Below are positions 36,961 through 44,825 of a stretch of 64,000 nucleotides of DNA, piece after piece. Origin of the DNA: Paracoccus sp. S3-43 (lineage in GTDB: Bacteria; Pseudomonadota; Alphaproteobacteria; Rhodobacterales; Rhodobacteraceae); contig NZ_CP119082.1 in the NCBI RefSeq assembly GCF_029027965.1, positions 2,396,001 through 2,460,000 on the forward strand. Reading direction: 5' to 3'. The stretch's first letter is position 1. Every line of letters begins with the position of its first letter. Position numbers and translations under genes: made by a program. The notes under the pieces are model-generated. The model had not been told where the DNA came from and did no database searches. It saw only the letters and a program-made list of their open reading frames with translations.

Positions 36961-37364
36961 CAGTTCGCCTTCTGTCGGGGAATGAAGGGCAAGGGCGCCA
37001 CCGGCACGCCGTCCTCGATCAGCCTGCGTGCATCCTCGATCTTCGCCTCGCCGTGGATCGCGCGGCTGGGGGCGCGGCCTTCGTGCATGGCGCGGGCCTC
37101 GTCGACGAATTTCAGGCCGACATAATCGCTGTTCGCCTCGACCTGCCGGCGCAGGGCGCGCAGGGCGGCCTCGGCCGAGCCGGGGGCCGGTTCCGAGGGC
37201 TTGGCGGCGACCGAGGGGGCCATCAGGGTCTTTTCGACCCTGATCGATCCGCAATGCGTGCAGGCGACATGACCGGCCGCCCGAGTCCGCTCGAACGCGT
37301 CGGAGGAACGGAACCAGCCGTCGAAATCATGGCCCTGGTCGCAGCGCAAAGCATAGCGGATCAT
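36960..37364 (-). CDS. DUF1178 family protein
   Basis: The 134-residue protein has the DUF1178 start MIRYALRCDQGHDFDGWFRSS-type pattern with two metal-binding pairs: CDQGH near residue 8 and CTHCG near 37, forming a probable zinc ribbon. The middle is Pro/Ala-rich and the C terminus (YVGLKFVDEARAMHEG and RAIHGEA) is highly conserved in the family. Function is not known. It overlaps waaA upstream and the SDR gene downstream by four bases each. Confidence 0.9.
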   Translation of the reverse strand: MIRYALRCDQGHDFDGWFRSSDAFERTRAAGHVACTHCGSIRVEKTLMAPSVAAKPSEPAPGSAEAALRALRRQVEANSDYVGLKFVDEARAMHEGRAPSRAIHGEAKIEDARRLIEDGVPVAPLPFIPRQKAN

Positions 37365-38590
37365 CGGTCGAACCTTTCCCCTTCCCCGCCTATATCGGGT
37401 CGGCGCGGCCTTCCCGCAAGTTCCCGCAGATGCGCGATCAGGGCGGCCGGATCGCCCGCGCGTCGGTCCAGCACCGCGCGGGCCGCCCGCCCCATCCGGC
37501 GGGCCTGCGCCGGATCGCCCGCCAGCCGCGCCGCCTGGTCGGCCAGTCCCGCCGCATCGACGGACCATGCCCCGCCCGCGCCGTCCAGTGCGGCATAGGC
37601 ATCGCGGAAATTGCCGACATGCGGGCCGTGCAGGATCGCGCAGCCATGGGCGGCGGGTTCCCAGGGCGTATGTCCGCCCCGGTCGGTCAGCGACCCGCCG
37701 ACAAAGCAGATCCCCGCCGCCGCATACCAGCGGTCCATTTCGCCCAGCGTATCGGCCAGCAGCACCGTGCCCCCCGCCCCGCCCTGGGATCGCCGTTCGA
37801 AGGCAAGGCCGCGTTGCGCCAGCTGGGCCGCCACCGCATCGCCGCGCGGCGGATGGCGGATGGCCAGGATCAGCCGCAGGTCGGGGCGATGCCGCCGCGC
37901 CTGCGCCCATGCGTCCAGAACCGCCGCTTCCTCTCGCTCATGGGTCGAGGCCGCCAGCAGCGTCCGGTCGCGGTCCGGTCCGGGCGGAGGCGGCACGATC
38001 CCCGCCGGGGTCAGCAGCTTCAGATCCAGCGGCGGCAGGATGGAGGCGGCGGGCAGCCCCAGCCCGCGCAGCCGCGATTCGCTGCCGGGATCCTGCGCGG
38101 ACAGGGCGGCAAGCCGCCGCAGGGTCGGGCCGATCAGCCCCGGCAGGCGCGCCCACCGCGCGGCGGAACGCTGCGACAGCCGCGCGCCGATCACCGCCTG
38201 CGGAATGCCCCGCGCCGCCAGGGCCTGCGACCGCAGCGGCCAGAACTCGGATTCGACCGTGACCTGCAACCGGGGCCGCACCCGGTCCAGGAACCGCGCC
38301 AGCGCCCCCGGCACATCCAGCGGCGCCAGGCGCGCGGGCAGCCCCCAGCCCGCGGCCCGGTCCCGCCCGGTGACGCTGTTGGCCGTCACCAGCACCCGAT
38401 GCGTCCGCGCCAGGGCCGCGATGACCGGCCGGGCCGAGGTCAGTTCCCCCACCGACGCGCCATGGACCCAGATATCGGCCGGCGCGACGGCATCCAGGGC
38501 CAGCCGCTGCCGCAGCGCCTCGGCCCCGCCCGCCAGGGCGCGCAGGCGAAGAGAGGCTTCGACGACATGGGCAAGGGCGCGATAGGACAT
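37361..38590 (-). CDS. waaA: 3-deoxy-D-manno-octulosonic acid transferase
   Basis: WaaA (KdtA) adds Kdo sugars to lipid A precursor at the inner face of the cytoplasmic membrane, using CMP-Kdo. The 409-residue protein shows the N-terminal glycosyltransferase half with WVHGASVGELTSARPVI (the catalytic Glu) and VTVESEFWP, and the C-terminal half with GVGLGGSL-like residues (ICFVGGSLTDRGGHTPWEPA), the Kdo transferase signature. It starts at 38590 and its stop overlaps the DUF1178 start. Diverges from a 25-residue membrane peptide gene. The Rossmann halves look complete. Confidence 0.94.
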   Translation of the reverse strand: MSYRALAHVVEASLRLRALAGGAEALRQRLALDAVAPADIWVHGASVGELTSARPVIAALARTHRVLVTANSVTGRDRAAGWGLPARLAPLDVPGALARFLDRVRPRLQVTVESEFWPLRSQALAARGIPQAVIGARLSQRSAARWARLPGLIGPTLRRLAALSAQDPGSESRLRGLGLPAASILPPLDLKLLTPAGIVPPPPGPDRDRTLLAASTHEREEAAVLDAWAQARRHRPDLRLILAIRHPPRGDAVAAQLAQRGLAFERRSQGGAGGTVLLADTLGEMDRWYAAAGICFVGGSLTDRGGHTPWEPAAHGCAILHGPHVGNFRDAYAALDGAGGAWSVDAAGLADQAARLAGDPAQARRMGRAARAVLDRRAGDPAALIAHLRELAGRPRRPDIGGEGERFDR

Positions 38591-38715
38591 GGTTTTCCCG
38601 GACAGGACGACCCTGCCGCTATAACCGACGAAACCGCCGCCATGAAGGCCGGGCGGAACCGAAGGAATGACCCCACGTTAGCCCTTCAACCGCGCAACAT
38701 CCGAAGGAGGTTCTC

Positions 38716-38793
38716 ATGAAAGGTCTTGTCGCCTGGTGGCTGGGCGTGCCCGTGATCGTCATCATCATCCTGTATCTGACGGGAGTTTTCTGA
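38716..38793 (+). CDS. 25-residue single-pass membrane peptide
   Basis: The ATG at 38716 is preceded at the right distance by GAAGGAGG, one of the best ribosome sites in the window. The product is 25 residues with a Trp pair (AWWLGV) and a single strongly hydrophobic stretch (VPVIVIIILYLTGVF), so it is probably an inner-membrane miniprotein. It is divergent from waaA, with an intergenic region of 125 bases for a promoter. I do not know its function. It is followed by 145 bases with no gene before the end of dnaE2. Confidence 0.55.
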   Translation: MKGLVAWWLGVPVIVIIILYLTGVF

Positions 38794-38938
38794 GGCGAGA
38801 CCAGTGCCAACCTGATGAGCCCTGTCCAAGGGGGCGGCCCGTCAGGCAAGGGCATTTCAGAAACTTCATCTTTTTAGAATTTTCAGGAATTATTCCGTCC
38901 CCGACCGCCGATGACCGCCTGTTCGGCCCATCCGGTCC

Positions 38939-41900
38939 TCAGTGGAAATCCCGCGACTTCGGGATCACCCTGACATCGCGCGGATGGGTCTGGCGGCGGT
39001 CCGGCAGGGCGCGGACAGCCCCTTCGGCCCCCGGCAGGGGCTGCAATTCGCCCGACAGGCGCGCCAGCACGTCGCTGCGGTCGGCCAGTCGGGCGACGAC
39101 GACGTGGATCACCCCCTCGCCGCGCTGCACCCGGCCCTGGATGTCGATCAACCGCGCCGTCATGATGACCTTGCGGAAGGCGCCGAAGGTCTGGGGCCAG
39201 ATCACCAGATTGGCGGTGCCGGTCTCGTCCTCGACGGTGATGAAGCAGACGCCCTTGGCGCTGCCGGGCCGCTGGCGGATCAGGACCAGCCCCGCCAGCC
39301 GCACGGGCTGGCCCTGGCCGATCCCCGGCAGGTCGGCGGCGCGGACATAGCCCTGCCGCGTCATCGAGCGGCGCAGGAAGCGCATCGGATGCGCCTTCAG
39401 CGACAGCCGCAGCGTCTGGTAATCGGCCACGACCTGTTCGCAGACCGGCATCGCGGGCAGGATGACGGGGGTTTCCGGCCCCTCGTCCTGGCCCTGCCGG
39501 AACAGCGGCAGGTCGGGCGCGTCGCGCAGCGCCTTGGCATCCCACAGCGCCGCACGCCGGTCCAGCCCGGCCGAGCGGAACGCATCCGCCGCAGCCAGCC
39601 GCCGGATCGCCCCCGTATCCAGCCGCGCCCGCCCTTGCAGATCGGCCAGCCCCGCATAGGGCCTGTCGCGCGCCGCGATCAGCCGCTGGGCCGCCGCCTG
39701 TCCCAACCCCTCGACCTGGCGCAGCCCCAGCCGCAGGGCCACGCCGCCCCCGTCCGGTTCCAGCGTATTGTTCCAGTCCGAGAAATTCACATCCACCGCC
39801 CGCACCGGAACGCCATGCTCGCGCGCGTCGCGGACGATCTGGGCGGGGGCATAGAAGCCCATCGGCTGGCTGTTCAGCAGCGCGGCGGCGAAGGCCGCGG
39901 GATAGTAATGCTTCAGCCAGGACGAGACATAGACCAGATGCGCGAAGGCCGCCGCATGGCTTTCGGGAAAGCCGTATTCGCCGAACCCCTTGATCTGGTC
40001 GAAGCAGCGCCGCGCGAAGGTCGGGTCATAGCCGCGCCGGGTCATGCCCTCGATCATGTCGTTCTCAAGATCCTGGATCGTGCCGCGCGACCGGAAGGTC
40101 GCCATCGCCTTGCGCAATTCATTGGCCTTCTTCGAATCGAACTGGGCCGCCACCATGGCGATCTTCATGGCCTGTTCCTGAAAGATCGGCACGCCTTTCG
40201 TGCGTTTCAGGATCTTCTTCAGCTCGTCCGGCGGATGGGACGGCCCCGGTTGCGGATACTCCACCGGTTCCTGCCCATTGCGGCGGCGCAGATAGGGGTG
40301 GACCATGTCGCCCTGGATCGGGCCGGGACGGACGATGGCGACCTCGATCACCAGATCATAGAATTTGCGCGGCCTCAGGCGCGGCAGCATGTTCATCTGC
40401 GCCCGGCTTTCGACCTGGAACACGCCCACGCTGTCGCCCCGGCACAGCATCTCGAAGACCGGGCCTGCGTCGGGCGCGGCGGGGTTCAGGTCGGCCAGCG
40501 TCAGCCGCCGGCCGTGATGCGCGGCGATCAGGTCGAAGCATTTGCGGATGCAGGTCAGCATCCCCAAGGCCAGCACATCGACCTTGAGGATGCCCAGTTC
40601 GTCGATATCGTCCTTGTCCCATTCGATGAAGCTGCGATCGGCCATGGCGCCGTTGCCGATGGGCACCGTCTCGGTCAGCAGGCCCTGGGTCAGGATGAAG
40701 CCGCCGACATGCTGGGACAGGTGGCGGGGCATCCCGATCATCTGCTCGGCCAGCGTCAAGGTGCGGCGCAGGCGCCGATCGCTCAGGTCCACGCCCGCCT
40801 CATGCGCTTCGGCCTGGCCCATGTCGCTGCCCCAGGATCCCCAGACGGTGCGGGCCAGCGCGCCGGTGATGTCCTCGGACAGGCCCATCGCGCGGCCGAC
40901 CTCGCGGATGGCGGAACGCGGGCGGTAATGGATCACCGTGGCGCACAGCGCGGCGCGGTCGCGGCCGTATTTGTCATAGATATACTGGATCACCTCCTCG
41001 CGGCGCTCATGTTCGAAATCCACGTCGATATCGGGCGGCTCGTCGCGGTCCTCGCTGATGAAACGCTCGAACAGCAGATCGAAATGCGCGGGATCGACGG
41101 GCGTGATGCCCAGCACGAAGCAGACCGCCGAATTGGCGGCCGAGCCGCGCCCCTGGCACAGGATGCCCTGCGACCGGGCGAATTCCACGATTTCGCGGAT
41201 GGTCAGGAAATACTGGGCGATATCCTTCTTGCCGATCAGCGCAAGCTCGTGGTTCAGCGCGGCGCGAACCTTGTCGGGCACGCCGCCGGGATAGCGCGCC
41301 GCCGCCCCCGCCCAGGTCACCTCGGTCAGATAGTCCAGCGGCTCGCGCCCCGGCGGGGCGGTCTCGCGCGGGTATTCATAGGACAGTTCCTTCAGCGAAA
41401 AGGTCAGCTCGTCGGCCAGATCGCGGGCGGCGCGGATCGCATGGGGCCAGCGGGCGAACAGCCGGACCATCTCTCCGGGCGATTTCAGATGGCGTTCCGC
41501 ATTGGCCTGCAACAGGAATCCGGCGCGGTCGATGGTGGTGCCGTGGCGGATGCAGGTCATCACGTCCTGCAAGGGACGGCGTTCGGGAAGGTGATAATGC
41601 ACGTCGTTGGTGGCCAGGATCGACAGCCCACAGGCCCGTGCCGCCCGGTCCAGCCGGTTGATCCGCGCCACGTCGTCGCCGCGGCAAAGCCACGACGCCG
41701 CGACATGGCGCAACCCCGGCAGCCGGGCGGCAAGGCCGGGCAGCGCCGACAGATCCTCGCCCGGCAGCCAGATCAGCGCCAGCCCCTCGGCATGATCGGC
41801 CAGATCGTCCAGCACCAGGTCGCAGAGGCCCTTGGCCTGCCAGCGTCCCTGAGGGTCGCGCATCCGGCCCTTGGAGATCAGGGCGGACAGCCGCCCATAG

Positions 41901-42217
41901 GCCGCGCGGTCGCGGGGATAGGCCAGAAAGCCCGTCCCGCAGGTCAGCACGATCCGCGCGCCGATGATCGGACGCAGCGCGGCGCGATGGGCGGCGGCAT
42001 GCAGGCGCACCACCCCGGCCAGGCTGTTCAGGTCGGCGATGCCCAGGGCGTCATAGCCAAGCATATGCGCCGTCAGGACAAGTTCCGTCGCCTCCGAGGC
42101 CCCGCGCAGGAACGAAAAGGCCGAGGTGACCCCCAGTTCCACGAAGGGCGCGCGCGGGTTCGGCGCGAAATCGCCGCTCAGCGTGCGGCGCGGGGCCTGA
42201 TGATCGTTCTGCGGCAT
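38939..42217 (-). CDS. dnaE2: Error-prone DNA polymerase DnaE2 (ImuC)
   Basis: DnaE2 is a C-family polymerase used in SOS mutagenesis and lesion bypass with ImuA and ImuB. The 1092-residue protein starts with a PHP domain (VELGVTSAFSFLRGASE), then the Pol III alpha core with the catalytic acids in PPDIDVDFEHERREEV at about residue 395 and REVGRAMGLSED nearby, then a helix-hairpin-helix region and a C-terminal OB domain (GLVLIRQRPGSAKGVCFITVEDETG). The ATG at 42217 overlaps the stop of imuB (ATGA). It is the third gene of the imuA-imuB-dnaE2 cassette and is probably induced with it. Confidence 0.96.
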   Translation of the reverse strand: MPQNDHQAPRRTLSGDFAPNPRAPFVELGVTSAFSFLRGASEATELVLTAHMLGYDALGIADLNSLAGVVRLHAAAHRAALRPIIGARIVLTCGTGFLAYPRDRAAYGRLSALISKGRMRDPQGRWQAKGLCDLVLDDLADHAEGLALIWLPGEDLSALPGLAARLPGLRHVAASWLCRGDDVARINRLDRAARACGLSILATNDVHYHLPERRPLQDVMTCIRHGTTIDRAGFLLQANAERHLKSPGEMVRLFARWPHAIRAARDLADELTFSLKELSYEYPRETAPPGREPLDYLTEVTWAGAAARYPGGVPDKVRAALNHELALIGKKDIAQYFLTIREIVEFARSQGILCQGRGSAANSAVCFVLGITPVDPAHFDLLFERFISEDRDEPPDIDVDFEHERREEVIQYIYDKYGRDRAALCATVIHYRPRSAIREVGRAMGLSEDITGALARTVWGSWGSDMGQAEAHEAGVDLSDRRLRRTLTLAEQMIGMPRHLSQHVGGFILTQGLLTETVPIGNGAMADRSFIEWDKDDIDELGILKVDVLALGMLTCIRKCFDLIAAHHGRRLTLADLNPAAPDAGPVFEMLCRGDSVGVFQVESRAQMNMLPRLRPRKFYDLVIEVAIVRPGPIQGDMVHPYLRRRNGQEPVEYPQPGPSHPPDELKKILKRTKGVPIFQEQAMKIAMVAAQFDSKKANELRKAMATFRSRGTIQDLENDMIEGMTRRGYDPTFARRCFDQIKGFGEYGFPESHAAAFAHLVYVSSWLKHYYPAAFAAALLNSQPMGFYAPAQIVRDAREHGVPVRAVDVNFSDWNNTLEPDGGGVALRLGLRQVEGLGQAAAQRLIAARDRPYAGLADLQGRARLDTGAIRRLAAADAFRSAGLDRRAALWDAKALRDAPDLPLFRQGQDEGPETPVILPAMPVCEQVVADYQTLRLSLKAHPMRFLRRSMTRQGYVRAADLPGIGQGQPVRLAGLVLIRQRPGSAKGVCFITVEDETGTANLVIWPQTFGAFRKVIMTARLIDIQGRVQRGEGVIHVVVARLADRSDVLARLSGELQPLPGAEGAVRALPDRRQTHPRDVRVIPKSRDFH

Positions 42218-43746
42218 CAGGCGAAGACTCCGTGGATGAACCAGCGCGGCATCCCGCCCCGCCCGTTGCCGGGCAGGCCCTCTCGATACAGCCACAGGCG
42301 GCGGCCGACGGTATCCTCGATGCGGAAATAGTCGCGCAGCCGGGTGCCCGGCCCGTCGCGCCACCATTCGGGGGCGATGCGTTCCGGCCCGGCATGGCGG
42401 GCGACCGCGATCCGCTGGCGGCGCCAGAGGAACAAGGCGGGCGGGCCGTCGGGCACGGCATAGAGGACGCGCACCTCCTCGGGCGGGTCGAACAGCCGGA
42501 TCGGGCGGTCGGGGCGCGGCGGCGGGGGCGGATCGTCGCGCATGGGGCTGGCCCGCGCCTGGGACCGTTCCGGGATATGGCTTTCGACGGGCACGGGGCG
42601 CGAAACGGCCCCCGCGCCAAAGCGCGCCGTCAGCCGGTCGATCAGCCGCGACAGGTGCAGGGCGGCATCGGCGCTGCCGTCCAGCCCGACCTGCGCCTTG
42701 GCCAGGGGCTCGGTCGCCTCGGCCGCCAGCCGGATCAGGTCGAAGCCATAGCCGGGATCCAGACCCTCCAGCCGGCCGTTGAACAGCCGCAGCAGATGCG
42801 CCGCCTCGCGGCTGGGCGCGGCGGTCGAGACGCGGATGTCCCCCCGCTCGCCATCGACGCGGAACACCGACAGGCACAGCCTGCGGCAGCCCAGGTCATG
42901 TTCGGCCATCTTCGCGGCCAGATCGCCGATCAGGCCCGGCAGCCAGTCGGTCGGATCCAGGACCGGCTCGGCCAGGCGCGCCTCGACGACGACATTGGGG
43001 GGCGGATCGGGGGCGACCAGCGGCTCGGCCAGACGGCCCATGGCCTGATCCAGCCGGGTCAGCGGATTGTCCCAGGCCGGTGCGCGGGCAAAGCGGCGCA
43101 TCAGCGGCGGGCGGGGGATCGCCGCCAGATCGCCGATCCGCCGCAAGCCCAGGCGGCGCAGCAGCAGCAGCGTCTCGGCCGACAGGCGCAGCGCGGCCAG
43201 GGGCAGCGGGTGCAGGTCGGCCAGATCGCGGCAGACAGCGCCCCCGACCCCGAACCGCGCCAGCCCCCAGGCCGCGCCCCAGTTGGGCGCCATCGCCACC
43301 CGCGCGGTCAGCCCGGCGCGGCCAAGGCGCGCCTGCATGTCGGACAGCAGCGACTCCTCGCCCCCGAACAGATGCGCGGTGCCGGTGGTGTCGACGACCA
43401 GTCCGTCCTCGCCATCGGTGGCGGAAAACGGCCCCCACCGCCGCGCCCAGAACATCAGCCGCGACAGCGCGGCCGAATCGGCCTGCGGCTGGGCGGGCAC
43501 GGTCCGAAGCGCCGGGCAGATCGCCCGCATGTCCACCACGCGCGCGCCCCGCTGCACCCCCTCGATCCGGGCGGCGTGGTTCAGGTCATGGACGACCGGG
43601 CCATGCGTGCCCTCGGCCGACAGCACGACCGGCACGTCATTCGGCACCGCTTCGCCCCGTCTCAGCCGGTGGTTCTGCCAGCGCTCGATCGGCAGCGAGG
43701 GCAGAAAAATGCAGGCGATCCGGCGCCCCGTCCCGGCCCCGTTCAT
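42217..43746 (-). CDS. imuB: ImuB, catalytically inactive Y-family polymerase-like protein
   Basis: ImuB is a Y-family protein without the catalytic acids; it links ImuA and DnaE2 to the sliding clamp during translesion synthesis. The 509-residue protein starts RRIACIFLPSLPIERW, has the Y-family palm (GLVVDTTGTAHLFGGEE) in which the usual active-site acids are not preserved, then a little-finger domain and a C-terminal tail (RLFDPPEEVRVLYAVPDGPP). The ATG at 43746 is required by the family start and lies 110 bases inside imuA, so the overlap is long. Its stop overlaps the dnaE2 start. Confidence 0.92.
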   Translation of the reverse strand: MNGAGTGRRIACIFLPSLPIERWQNHRLRRGEAVPNDVPVVLSAEGTHGPVVHDLNHAARIEGVQRGARVVDMRAICPALRTVPAQPQADSAALSRLMFWARRWGPFSATDGEDGLVVDTTGTAHLFGGEESLLSDMQARLGRAGLTARVAMAPNWGAAWGLARFGVGGAVCRDLADLHPLPLAALRLSAETLLLLRRLGLRRIGDLAAIPRPPLMRRFARAPAWDNPLTRLDQAMGRLAEPLVAPDPPPNVVVEARLAEPVLDPTDWLPGLIGDLAAKMAEHDLGCRRLCLSVFRVDGERGDIRVSTAAPSREAAHLLRLFNGRLEGLDPGYGFDLIRLAAEATEPLAKAQVGLDGSADAALHLSRLIDRLTARFGAGAVSRPVPVESHIPERSQARASPMRDDPPPPPRPDRPIRLFDPPEEVRVLYAVPDGPPALFLWRRQRIAVARHAGPERIAPEWWRDGPGTRLRDYFRIEDTVGRRLWLYREGLPGNGRGGMPRWFIHGVFA

Positions 43747-44311
43747 GGCGCACCAGCCATTCGCCGGGCGGCGACAGGCGCGACCGGAACAGGCCGACCC
43801 GCCAGCAGGGATCGCCCGGCGCGGCCGGATCGTCCGCCGATGGGACCGAGGGACAGGCCGCCACCCGCCACCGCATCCGCGCCGCCGAAGCATCCGCCGA
43901 GGCCGCCCGGCGCAGCAGCCAGCAGGGCCGCCCGGCGGCCTCGGCCCGCATCGCCAGCCGTCGCGTGGCGGTGAAATCCAGCGCCGCGGGATCGCCCCAG
44001 ATCTCGCCCACCACGGCCGCCAGGCTGGGACAGGACAGCGCATCCTCCATCGCCGCCAGCACATCCGCCGGACGCGACAGATCGGCCCGCAGCAGGCGGC
44101 GGCCGATGCCGGGCAGGAACGGCGCCCCCGCCTCGCGCCCGCTCAGCCGGTCCTGCGCCCAGAACAGCGCCCCTTCCGGCAGGGCCGCCAGCGCGAATCC
44201 CGCCGCCGCCCCGTCCAGCGACGCGGCGCAGATGATCTCGGCCAGGGTGGCGGCGCACAGGTCCGGCACCCGCCTCACAGGCGCCAGAGGCCGCAGGACA
44301 TGGACAGACAT
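43637..44311 (-). CDS. imuA: ImuA, RecA-like SOS mutagenesis protein
   Basis: ImuA is the first member of the imuA-imuB-dnaE2 cassette and resembles SulA/RecA; it is needed for damage-induced mutagenesis. The 224-residue protein lacks a clear Walker A site but the sequence FALAALPEGALFWAQDRLSGREAG and LLRADLSRPADVLAAMEDALSC fit the alphaproteobacterial ImuA core. Its last third overlaps imuB by 110 bases in another frame. A LexA-like box lies 22 bases before the start codon. It is the last backbone gene before the accessory region. Confidence 0.85.
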   Translation of the reverse strand: MSVHVLRPLAPVRRVPDLCAATLAEIICAASLDGAAAGFALAALPEGALFWAQDRLSGREAGAPFLPGIGRRLLRADLSRPADVLAAMEDALSCPSLAAVVGEIWGDPAALDFTATRRLAMRAEAAGRPCWLLRRAASADASAARMRWRVAACPSVPSADDPAAPGDPCWRVGLFRSRLSPPGEWLVRHERGRDGAPDRLHFSALAADRALAEPPAETGRSGAE

Positions 44312-44332
44312 ACATGACGGCAGCAGATGAAT

Positions 44333-44347
44333 GTTTATGTTTTGTTC
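44333..44347 (-). promoter_or_regulatory. LexA-type SOS box upstream of imuA
   Basis: On the plus strand GTTT (44333-44336), seven bases, GTTC (44344-44347); on the imuA strand this is GAAC-N7-AAAC. The alphaproteobacterial LexA site is GTTC-N7-GTTC, so seven of eight half-site bases match. It lies 22 bases before the imuA start, where the repressor would block transcription, and imuABC cassettes are known LexA targets. Confidence 0.65.
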
Positions 44348-44410
44348 TATGCCTCGCCTGATGAGTCGTCAATCTTCGCGCGCGGCGGATGTCTGTGAAT
44401 GCAGGGTCGA

Positions 44411-44450
44411 GAAAAAGAAAAAGGGCCAAGGCAACGATGCCTAAGCCCTT
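44411..44450 (-). terminator. Orphan Rho-independent terminator, minus strand
   Basis: AAGGGC (44421-44426) pairs with GCCCTT (44445-44450), with an inner GGCA/TGCC pair; on the minus strand the stem is followed by TTTTTCTTTTTC. It would end a transcript arriving from the right, but no intact gene remains there, only insertion-sequence debris. Confidence 0.6.
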
Positions 44451-44651
44451 GTTGTCAGATGTCAGCGATTATTGACTCAATCAGGTTCGATTACTTGGAG
44501 ATCGGCCGGATTCCTGTCAGGCACTTCCACCCCAAACGCCAAGCATTTCTACCCCATTTTCAGCAGACTGTTCACAGACCCGAGCCTCGAGATCGGCTGG
44601 TTGGCGTCGATTGGCACATGCCCGGGAACTCCGGCTGCATATCGTCTAAGA
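44451..44651. other. Non-coding stretch between orphan terminator and IS debris
   Basis: Short open frames exist here but have no ribosome sites or recognisable products. I see nothing supportable beyond a TGACTCAA sequence at 44472-44480; TGAGTCA-like copies appear near 48,140-48,160 on the far side of the IS cluster. Confidence 0.4.
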
Positions 44652-44755
44652 TGTCCTCTTAACCTTCTTGGCTAACGAATGACATGACGGTTTCGATTGG
44701 TCTGCGCCCCATGTTGCGGTAGCCGAGATGCGGCCGCTCGGTGTTTTAGTGGACA
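44652..44755 (-). mobile_element. Truncated IS481-family end
   Basis: Bases 44652-44745 are identical to 51308-51401, the left end of the larger IS481 element: inverted repeat TGTCCTCTTAACCTTCTTG and, on the minus strand, the last 28 codons of its transposase (ERPHLGYRNMGRRP, ending FVSQEG stop). After one mismatch at 44746 the next nine bases also agree, then identity stops. The rest of this copy has been lost. Confidence 0.85.
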
Positions 44756-44806
44756 TTCGCCCTGTCACGGAGAACGGCGCTGTCACCTATGAGGTGCGGC
44801 CGGGAG
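44756..44806 (+). other. Orphan coding-like fragment between two IS ends
   Basis: The plus strand reads VDIRPVTENGAVTYEVRPG in one open frame that continues into the IS3 end. It looks like a slice of a beta-rich protein, cut on both sides by insertion sequences. I do not recognise the parent gene. Confidence 0.25.
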
Positions 44807-44825
44807 TGAATAGCCTTCGAGTTTC

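Noticed and set aside
38942..42331. 1129-codon open frame on the plus strand
   Set aside because: Antisense shadow of dnaE2, with no recognisable domains.
44399..44675. Open frames of 67-87 codons next to the IS cluster
   Set aside because: No ribosome site, no recognisable product, and one overlaps the IS481 end.
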